Shown piece after piece: positions 42,801-49,240 of a stretch of DNA of 64,000 bases. The stretch is taken from positions 8,568-72,567 of the forward strand of contig JAZRVH010000016.1 of the NCBI GenBank assembly GCA_045598965.1, read 5' to 3'. The translations under genes and the position numbers were made by a program. Every line of letters begins with the position of its first letter. Position 1 is the stretch's first letter. The notes below the pieces were generated by a model that did no database searches, was not told the DNA's origin, and saw nothing but the letters and a program-made list of their open reading frames with translations. Source of the stretch: RGIG426 sp045598965. Its GTDB lineage: Bacteria > Bacillota > Clostridia > Oscillospirales > Acutalibacteraceae.

Positions 42801-44829
42801 CGGAGCCACCGCCGTTATCGTCGAAATGAACAACGTGATGCGACGTTTCCTCATCGTCACCGTCCACGTAAATCGGCAACTCGTTTTCGCCGCTTTCTCC
42901 GTTATCGGCACCGTAGGAGCACATAATCGTACTCTTATCGAAATCACGGGTAATCTTTCCCCACACAGATTCCCAAGAACCAACACTAACCGAATCTTTG
43001 CAACTCATCGTACGGTGACCGATAGTTTTGGGGTCGTAGATAATCAGGCTCTTCATCTGCCAGTCATCCTTAGAGGTAGAGCTCATCGATATTTCAAAGG
43101 ACTGGAAGCTGGAGACATCCTCTGCATCAAGGAAAAATACAATTTCCCCTCCGGAACGCAATCCTTGCAAATGATAGAAGTCCGGCAGAACGGTTGTCGT
43201 TCTTTCATCTTTATTATAATACGGCCAATATCCATAAAAATTCTGGGGGGCCGTATTCAGCGAATAGACCTTGGTCGTTTTCGAAACACCGCCGGTAGAT
43301 TGATAGGTAAATTTAATTTTAACCTCATCTTTTGTTCCCGCAGTAGCAGGTGTATCCGTTTTGATAACCACCACGTAGCGTCCGTCATAATTGGGCGACA
43401 GATCAATAGAACCGTCGTTTTCGTTGACGGTCAACGGTTTATAACTTCCGGGAGACAGCGTAATACCGCTCTCTTTCTCCGACAGACAGTACGCAATGGG
43501 ATTTGCATCAATGTCATAGAAGAATTGCGAGCTTTTTGCAGGGCCGGTATATTTAATGCTGCTGCTCGGCACATTTTTATACAATTTGAAGGCAGAAACC
43601 GAGAACAACTCATCTTTTAGATCCGCATTCGTCAAATCGCCCTCGCTTGAAATTACCTCGTTATTGCAGATAATACCCGCTTGCTTGGCGGCATCTGCCG
43701 TATAATGCAAGCGACACTCCTTCACTTTACTGAAAGCGGGAAGTTTGCCGGAAAATACTAACTGTTCACCCTGCTGTAACAGGGAGTTGTAAACTTCTTC
43801 CCGTTCAAACAGAGTATACCCGTGTTCCGTGCCCCAAGCAGCGGCACTGGTAAATACCGGCAACCACACTTTGTGGGAGCCTCCTGCCGTGTCTGTATAG
43901 GTCAATTCTAAGTTAAACAACTCACGGCACTGGCAATACTTGGTATCGAAGAACCATTCGCCGTCCTTAAAGAGCTTCTCAATACCCGCCATATACACGT
44001 CGGCAATATCCAGTTCAAACAAATACTCGTTGGGGTCATCGGTAGTATAGTACGCATTATTGCCCGGAATCAACTTATAGTTGTCGTTCGTGCTCTTCGG
44101 CGAAAAGCGGAACAATTTATCGCTTTCGCCCAAGTTTAAGGTCGTGTTTTTCGCATAAGTAAATATCGACTTGCCGGTAAAATCAACGTATACGTTACTG
44201 GAATAGTAACCCATCATCTCTAAGCCGTGAAGCCATTCCACCTGGAAAATGTCGATTCCCGTACAGGTCCAACCTTTGCTTCCATACTCCTCATACACGT
44301 CCATCGACACGATTTCTTTTACCTGGTAGTGAGGCGTAAGCAAAATTTCATCCGTCGTATTGGCACGCAGAGCATCGGTGTTTTTCTCCGCTTCAATATC
44401 CACCGTATAGGCAATAGCGTCATCCACCGCAGCCAAGTTCTTTTTGGCGTTACCGTTTTTCGCAGCACGCTCTATGGTGCTTTTTTTCGGTTGATTATGA
44501 GGAAGAATAATTTCCGAACGGGAAATACCTTTTATATCCACGTAACGAATGGCAATATAGCGAACCAACTGGCCGCTGTTCACGCCGGTGGTAAACCGCA
44601 CTAAGTACGTATTACTGCAGCTCTCCCCTTTGCCGGACACGGACTCCCCGAGCGTCATTGCGTTGCCCGCTTTATTCGCCGCCTTGCTCGACGATTCTCC
44701 TGCCGCCGAAACCTGCATAGCAGGCGACGTAAACGGCAACACAAAGCAGAGGGCCATTAACAGCGACATTACTCGCAAAACGGTCCTCTTCGCTTTTCGC
44801 AAAGAATGTTGTGTCTTCAAATATTCCAT
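39820..44829 (-). CDS. Giant secreted repeat protein (1669 aa) of the T4SS cluster
   Basis: The start ATG 44829 is chosen because GGAGG is 7 bases upstream; the ATG at 44835 overlaps it. Residues 1-45 are a long signal peptide (ending AMQVSAAG). The body has repeated beta-sandwich-like units recognisable by an F-x-(V/I)-x(3)-D/G-V-x-S-x-x-S/V-I/F-E-I core followed by W-x-I/M-K/D-x-L-x-V/I. Examples are near residues 590 (DWQMKSLIIY), 980 (TIWRIKDVSVY) and 1445 (AAWGIDTLTL). These resemble PLAT/LH2-type sandwiches by eye, not verified. The last about 45 residues are almost entirely Thr/Ser/Ala/Gln. There is no LPxTG motif or anchor. It is probably a surface or secreted factor handled with the T4SS. 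Confidence 0.7.
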   Translation of the reverse strand: MEYLKTQHSLRKAKRTVLRVMSLLMALCFVLPFTSPAMQVSAAGESSSKAANKAGNAMTLGESVSGKGESCSNTYLVRFTTGVNSGQLVRYIAIRYVDIKGISRSEIILPHNQPKKSTIERAAKNGNAKKNLAAVDDAIAYTVDIEAEKNTDALRANTTDEILLTPHYQVKEIVSMDVYEEYGSKGWTCTGIDIFQVEWLHGLEMMGYYSSNVYVDFTGKSIFTYAKNTTLNLGESDKLFRFSPKSTNDNYKLIPGNNAYYTTDDPNEYLFELDIADVYMAGIEKLFKDGEWFFDTKYCQCRELFNLELTYTDTAGGSHKVWLPVFTSAAAWGTEHGYTLFEREEVYNSLLQQGEQLVFSGKLPAFSKVKECRLHYTADAAKQAGIICNNEVISSEGDLTNADLKDELFSVSAFKLYKNVPSSSIKYTGPAKSSQFFYDIDANPIAYCLSEKESGITLSPGSYKPLTVNENDGSIDLSPNYDGRYVVVIKTDTPATAGTKDEVKIKFTYQSTGGVSKTTKVYSLNTAPQNFYGYWPYYNKDERTTTVLPDFYHLQGLRSGGEIVFFLDAEDVSSFQSFEISMSSTSKDDWQMKSLIIYDPKTIGHRTMSCKDSVSVGSWESVWGKITRDFDKSTIMCSYGADNGESGENELPIYVDGDDEETSHHVVHFDDNGGGSEPSENETDWNKLKNSMTYKEALQDLGFNRTRATYEVSVQVAGNESATEQDGDTGSNNLFYFQLVFQNGSSAFVLANQQLTADGFRAGEEEAFSISTNQDYGDLTAIRILPDDSDANENADIFDKLNIQNITVSKKSSAIASTAWKFENIGWIKIDYRDNAPKNTASGLAGRSAKELVREFTTTSKGVSTNLMFAITTDYYGETNEEFDSPYTQEELQLEGMVTATVLYDTNDGQRTKNIDVVKKMYEYNGQTASYTSKSGDLSAKFTDENGDETSCAVSDTNFMWRGGHTDRFFVNLTDVTSVQSIELKVRGTKGTIWRIKDVSVYQLLQNGTLRLNSVGEYQRHTPSQISLIASGASDYYDMTVASDKTERTLPIINFTANTIKNEEGENGWTSTITREPDNRNDTLNLCVYMADGAKSPVTYSNGRSKQEYDLKAVMNYSVKDGDKPLDLTLTNMNYDSVDKVFYANGITTYGFRSFNKLTLSVPSMTKVNALVDHAIVQHVRSGVVISSYYLDFHATGTNNPTNVYDGVWRTPDGGLSRSDEKQVVSVLFGKDTVASGLMAEKSDVAVALRYKLKGDPTGKEYNSPYIFLTDVKEKKVIQTEDGNETVQEEPYSAVRPGMMAEIPFYLANVKEITGVIIASTGVVSASIDGMTVGCYSLSGATQEPTAWYNFAGAQKLSTTPAIMSVTDVNVVPIEMNVITASSTDVVSTSTSDPIRLTVGYVSQDGKQTRTMTIDDARNYLISGATESKKTATFRFFIKNFGEIRYVTIEPYAKDAYSRAAWGIDTLTLRSVVNGKSRVAERTLSDAIIREGEPRTINLCNISISTKTSFYNSQTKKTSTVNSDSQGRSSVLVHSGDKVTIKPTLSGSLAGYGYFVSAVKVVSGATAEVSCYKQADGQIVFETPKNTTGATETYRVAIESEENATCRAIVEICVTPEDMMTAPTQTTTVAQTTASTQSTASTQSTEATQSTLMEPTETTTETTATTTAA

Positions 44830-44845
44830 AGTCATTCCTCCAGAT

Positions 44846-44891
44846 GCCGCTTATAGCAAGGTTTCTCACTCATAAGAGGGAGAAAAGCGGC
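44846..44891 (-). other. Structured intergenic element before the 1669-aa gene
   Basis: Nested inverted repeats GCCGCTT/AAGCGGC and TTCTC/GAGAA enclose asymmetric loops between the STAS gene and the giant secreted protein. There is no T run. It sits in the 5' leader if transcription starts at the TGTAAC element. Confidence 0.5.
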
Positions 44892-44896
44892 GAAAG

Positions 44897-44902
44897 GTTA
44901 CA
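44897..44902 (-). promoter_or_regulatory. TGTAAC element upstream of the 1669-aa gene (possible ECF -35)
   Basis: Minus strand TTTGTAACCTTTC, about 68 bases upstream of the start. It shares the TGTAAC-N-TTT core with sites before the ECF sigma gene and the 310-aa gene. The -10 is not conserved. Confidence 0.3.
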
Positions 44903-44928
44903 AATTACAAGAAATTTTCGGGAAATGA

Positions 44929-45237
44929 TTATCCCCCGTTTTCGATACGCAAAAGTCCCGCAAATCCGGTCATTTCAAACACTTCCATAACCATGCGTGG
45001 AACATTACGGAGAATAAGCTCTCCCTCACGTTTACGCATTTTGATGTGAAGATTTTTTAGAATTCGCAATCCGGCAGAAGACACATAGTCCATTTCCGCC
45101 ATATTGAGAATAACACGGGGAAATCGGTCGGAAACATCTTGGAAAATGTGCTCCATCTCCTCCGATGTCACCGAGTCCAATCGACCGCTCAAAATGAGTT
45201 CTCCCTCATCCACACGATTGATCAATTTAACTTTCAC
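44929..45237 (-). CDS. STAS domain protein (anti-sigma-factor-antagonist-like)
   Basis: 102 aa, GTG start after AGGGGG. A single STAS domain of SpoIIAA/RsbV type: LILSGRLDSVTSEEM, RVILNMAEMDYVSSAGLRIL with candidate phospho-acceptor Ser53/Ser54, and a C-terminal amphipathic helix. Classical members bind a serine kinase/anti-sigma factor and are switched by phosphorylation. No such kinase is in this window. Its place inside the secretion cluster, together with an ECF sigma gene at the other end, suggests a regulatory or scaffolding role (inference). Confidence 0.85.
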   Translation of the reverse strand: MKVKLINRVDEGELILSGRLDSVTSEEMEHIFQDVSDRFPRVILNMAEMDYVSSAGLRILKNLHIKMRKREGELILRNVPRMVMEVFEMTGFAGLLRIENGG

Positions 45238-45266
45238 AAGGAGAACCCCCTTTCTTTTTGCACCGC

Positions 45267-48200
45267 TCAGTGGTGCTTAGTGATGTAGTGTGCCAATTCT
45301 TCAATCGTGACGGCAATCACCGTTTCACCGTAATCGTTCATACGGTCAATCGGCGACACGTCACCCATTCGCTTGGCTTCCATAATAAGCAACGACATAA
45401 TGTCGAATTCGGATTTCTTTTTCTCCTCGGCGGCCGGTTTTTCCTCGGCAGCCGGTTTCTCCTCGGCGGCCGGTTTCTCCTCGGCGGCCGGTTTTTCCTC
45501 GACAGCCGGTTTCTCCTCGGCAGCCGGTTTCTCCTCGGCAGCCGGTTTTTCCTTGGCGTTTTCGCCGGCAGTCAACAAATCGTTGACCTCGTCACGATCC
45601 ACCGGAACCGTACCGGAAACACCCGGAATCATACCCGGCACCTCATACTGTGCCACCGTGGGTTCGGAGGTGATACCTCCGGCGGCATTAAGCGACCGCT
45701 CAGCCGCCAAAGCAGAATCCACCGCACGGCGGATTTCCTCTTGCATTGCATCGTGGCTGAACTTCGACAACAGCTCCGCCAACAGTCGCTCGGTTTCGCC
45801 GGAAGCCGCCGGAGCTTGCACCACAACGGGTTGCACAAGCGGCTGAGCAGATTTCGGAATGAGTGTCGGATCCACTGTCGGCACCGCAGATGCCACCGGG
45901 GTTTCATCGGGCAGTTCAAACTCTTCTTCATAGCCAATTTCCTCTGTAAAGGCAATCGCCTTTTCAGCATAGGAAGCCTTCTCCTGGGCCTCTTTCGCCG
46001 CAATCGCCTCGGCAATTTCCTCCTCGGCGGAAATCTCCTCAAACATCACGTGCGAACGGGAAGCTTTTTGAACTTCTTCTTCCTCAATCACTTTTTTCAC
46101 ACGAACATTCTGCTCACGCACTGTGCGGGAATCACCCATAAAGTCCTCCCACGCAGCCTCGCCGTCCGCATCACGGAAATAGCGACTAATATACTCACGC
46201 TCTTTGAACATGGCGACCACATCCTCCGGCACCGACACCTTAAAGGTAGAACGGCTTTGCGGCGACATAATGGCGAACGCCTGTCCTCGGGGAGCGGAAA
46301 TAATCTGCTCTTGTTCGTTTTCGTTGATACCGCCGGCCTTTTCATACAGCGTGCACAAGTCGTCCATATCGTTGGGGGCGAGCGAGAACACAAAGCTGTA
46401 TTGGCAGGCGTTGATAATGGCCGTAGACTTGCGGGCAATCTCCTCCGAACCCACGAAGTCCTTGATGTTCTGCGTAATAACGATTTGCATACCGTTATAC
46501 TTACGAATACGTTTTGCAAGCTGGAACATAAAATCGAGAGCGACCGGGAATTTCGTGTCGATAAACACGTGTGCCTCGTCGATGACGACCACAATCTTGC
46601 GTTTCATATTATACCGGGCGTTGTAGTCACGGTTTTTGATGATTTCGTTATCGATGTATTTGAGCACCAAAAGCATTTGAGCATTGGCAATCGTTCCGTT
46701 GCGGTTAGCAAGCAGGCTTTGGAAGTTGAACACCGTAAAGTTTTCGTCGGTGGTGACGGTGGACGGGCCGTTCCAGATGTTGGCGTTACGTCCGCCGGTC
46801 GAGAACTTCGCAATATAGTTCATCAGCGTACGAAGCATCGTACGGATATACTCGTTATCCGTGGTCTGGAATTCCGACAAAACGGCGTCGTACAAATCGT
46901 CAAATACCGGATAATCCTCCGGACGCAGGCGACTTAAATCCGTCTCTGCGGTGATACCCATATTGGTATACATCCGGTCGATGATGGAGTTGAGATATTC
47001 CATGGCATCACGGTCGCAATCCGGCAAAATCTGGCGGAAAAACTCCTCCAAAAATTGCAGGTGGGTAGCGTAACTGCCGGAAACGGTCTCTGTCCCCTCC
47101 TCATCGTCATCCAAAGCGGTGATGATGTGGAACGGGTTTAAGCGGCCGTATTGGGCATTACCCACGTTGATAAACTTACCGTGCAGGTTGTGGGCAAGCT
47201 CGGTATACTCATTCTCGGGGTCGAGAATGAAGATTTTACTGTCATCTGCGGCAAGGTTGGCGAGCAAGCTCTTAGTCGCATAGGATTTACCGGAACCGGA
47301 TTTACCCACGATAACCATATTGGAGTTGACACGCTCGGAATCACGGCGGAAAAAGTCGATAAACACCGGAACGCCGTCCGATTGACCGAGGTTGATACCC
47401 TTTTCATCCGAAATGTGGGCAAAAATCCACGGATATGAAGCGGCAACCGAGTTGCTCGGAATACCACGGGCATCCTTACGCATCGGGTCCCACGCACTGA
47501 CCTGACTGCCGATAAATGCGTGCACCTGGTCGAAATCCATGCTGTTAAGACGCAGATTCGATTCGCTGTACAAACGGCGTACCGAGCGTTTCATATTGGA
47601 AATGTTCACAAGACCCGACTGTTTCAGCTTCGGGTCGTCGTTGAGTACGAGCGTTTGGTTAATATCATAACAGGTTACGTAAACGTTAACCGACAAAAGG
47701 GTTTCGTTGTCACCTTGCAACGTGGCAAGCAAATCACTCAACGTTTCGATATGTTCTTGCAGTTCAATACGTTTGGAATCCACGCCGGTAGCACGATACT
47801 GGGCACGCAACTCCTGCAACGAAAAGTCGATAGCACGCACCGATTTGTTGCGATCCATCGGTGTGCATTTCACCACCACTTTGGTGGACGGCATCGACAT
47901 TACGCCGGCAAGCCATGCATCCCCAACGACGGACGGATAGTTGACCACCCGCATATTGTGGGTAATGATTTGATTGACAAGCACCGTACGCATTTTCATC
48001 TGCACATACTGCGGCATCGCCCATTTGGCATAATCCTCGGGCTTGATATTGTCAATTTCTTTCTCGTCGAAGTCGAGCGTGTTGGAGTATTTAAGAAACA
48101 CCGCCAGCTCTTTCGTGTTCAAACGGTGCACGGGAAGCTCCGCATTACGAAGCGTATCCACCGCCGTACGCACCGCATTATTCAGTTGGTTGCGGTCGCT

Positions 48201-49151
48201 GTCAAACAACACGATGTAATAAAACGGCACTACAACCTTGTCGCCGTAGCAAAGGTTCCGCAAATCATTGATGCGGTCATACAGCACCTCAACACGGGCT
48301 TTCATTTCTTCCTCGCCGAGGAAGCCTTTTTCGTAAGAGGTTTTCAATTCCTCAAGCTTGTCGTACTCGTGGTCAAGGTGACTTTCAAACTGCACCGGAC
48401 GCTCAATTTTCACAATATTGGCGGCAAACTCCGGCGGAAGCGAGCGAAGCACACGGCCCACGCCGTTTTCGATGGAATTTGCACGGCGATAGGACGAGAA
48501 GAAGCGGAATTCTACCGGTTCAACCTCGATAGCGGCACCGTAGTATTTGTTACCGTACTTAATAAAATTGTCCTTGATATCGGTAAACGCCATAATCTCT
48601 TCCATCTCGTAAGAGTTGGAAGAAGGGCCGTTTTTCTTTTTCGCTTTTTCACGCTTTTTGGCGGCACTTTGGTTGGCTCGTTTAAGCCAAATGGCGTCCT
48701 TTTCCTCGTCGGAAACGTTCTTGTCTTTCAGTTTTTTATCGTCTGCTTTACGCTCGGCTTTTTCGGCTTTAAGGCGTGCTTTGCGATCCAATTCATTCTC
48801 TTTTTTGTCTTGGGCATCGGTAAACAGCTCCTCAAACGCCGCCTCTTTCATCCCCTTTTCGTTTTGCAAGCGGAGAGAGGCATCGTCATAGGTACGCTCA
48901 TAGTGGTGGCGATATCCGAAATGACGCAACATATGAAGCAAAAAGACATAGTTCGGTTCTTTGTCTAAACGCACCAAAAGGATTGCCGTAATAAACAGCA
49001 ATCCTAAGGCGATAAACACTCGTCCGGGGATGGTCGAAAGCAGAATGAGGAAAATCAGTCCCGCCGCAACGGCACCGATTACAATATCTGCAATTCGAAC
49101 ACCCTTAAAGAACTCGACTTGCACTTTTGTTCTGCCCGGAATCAGACGCAT
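45267..49151 (-). CDS. VirB4-type conjugation/secretion ATPase with N-terminal PrgI-like segment and C-terminal extension
   Basis: 1294 aa. Residues 1-75 contain two hydrophobic helices in a PrgI/TcpE-like arrangement. Residues about 100-190 are charged. The VirB4 body follows: FTDIKDNFIKYGNKYYGAAIEVEPVEF, then Walker A GKSGSGKS at residues 616-623 and DPENEYTEL. Walker B VVVIDEAHVF is near residue 857, with QNIKDFVGSEEIARKSTAIINAC after it. The last about 250 residues are unusual: a coiled acidic region, a run of about seven EEKPA-A/V repeats (residues 1200-1244) and a small conserved-looking tail. VirB4 energises pilus assembly and substrate transfer. The fused N- and C-terminal parts set it apart from ordinary VirB4. 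Confidence 0.9.
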   Translation of the reverse strand: MRLIPGRTKVQVEFFKGVRIADIVIGAVAAGLIFLILLSTIPGRVFIALGLLFITAILLVRLDKEPNYVFLLHMLRHFGYRHHYERTYDDASLRLQNEKGMKEAAFEELFTDAQDKKENELDRKARLKAEKAERKADDKKLKDKNVSDEEKDAIWLKRANQSAAKKREKAKKKNGPSSNSYEMEEIMAFTDIKDNFIKYGNKYYGAAIEVEPVEFRFFSSYRRANSIENGVGRVLRSLPPEFAANIVKIERPVQFESHLDHEYDKLEELKTSYEKGFLGEEEMKARVEVLYDRINDLRNLCYGDKVVVPFYYIVLFDSDRNQLNNAVRTAVDTLRNAELPVHRLNTKELAVFLKYSNTLDFDEKEIDNIKPEDYAKWAMPQYVQMKMRTVLVNQIITHNMRVVNYPSVVGDAWLAGVMSMPSTKVVVKCTPMDRNKSVRAIDFSLQELRAQYRATGVDSKRIELQEHIETLSDLLATLQGDNETLLSVNVYVTCYDINQTLVLNDDPKLKQSGLVNISNMKRSVRRLYSESNLRLNSMDFDQVHAFIGSQVSAWDPMRKDARGIPSNSVAASYPWIFAHISDEKGINLGQSDGVPVFIDFFRRDSERVNSNMVIVGKSGSGKSYATKSLLANLAADDSKIFILDPENEYTELAHNLHGKFINVGNAQYGRLNPFHIITALDDDEEGTETVSGSYATHLQFLEEFFRQILPDCDRDAMEYLNSIIDRMYTNMGITAETDLSRLRPEDYPVFDDLYDAVLSEFQTTDNEYIRTMLRTLMNYIAKFSTGGRNANIWNGPSTVTTDENFTVFNFQSLLANRNGTIANAQMLLVLKYIDNEIIKNRDYNARYNMKRKIVVVIDEAHVFIDTKFPVALDFMFQLAKRIRKYNGMQIVITQNIKDFVGSEEIARKSTAIINACQYSFVFSLAPNDMDDLCTLYEKAGGINENEQEQIISAPRGQAFAIMSPQSRSTFKVSVPEDVVAMFKEREYISRYFRDADGEAAWEDFMGDSRTVREQNVRVKKVIEEEEVQKASRSHVMFEEISAEEEIAEAIAAKEAQEKASYAEKAIAFTEEIGYEEEFELPDETPVASAVPTVDPTLIPKSAQPLVQPVVVQAPAASGETERLLAELLSKFSHDAMQEEIRRAVDSALAAERSLNAAGGITSEPTVAQYEVPGMIPGVSGTVPVDRDEVNDLLTAGENAKEKPAAEEKPAAEEKPAVEEKPAAEEKPAAEEKPAAEEKPAAEEKKKSEFDIMSLLIMEAKRMGDVSPIDRMNDYGETVIAVTIEELAHYITKHH
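45421..45551 (-). repeat. 18-bp tandem repeats coding EEKPA-A/V units
   Basis: About seven near-identical 18-base units (core CCTCGGCGGCCGGTTTCT on the plus strand) encode Glu-Glu-Lys-Pro-Ala-Ala/Val in the C-terminal extension of the VirB4 protein. Copy number is likely variable by slippage. Confidence 0.85.
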
Positions 49152-49195
49152 AGGGGTTCACCTCTCAATAAATTCGGGGTTTGTAAAGGGGTATG

Positions 49196-49229
49196 CCCGA
49201 CCGCACAAAACACATTTTGTGCGGTCGGG
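49196..49229 (-). other. Intergenic hairpin between virB6-like and virB4-like genes
   Basis: A perfect 15-bp inverted repeat (CCCGACCGCACAAAA and complement, loop CACA) between co-directional genes has no T run on the minus strand. It is more likely an mRNA processing or stability structure than a terminator. Confidence 0.6.
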
Positions 49230-49240
49230 GATGTCAAAAA

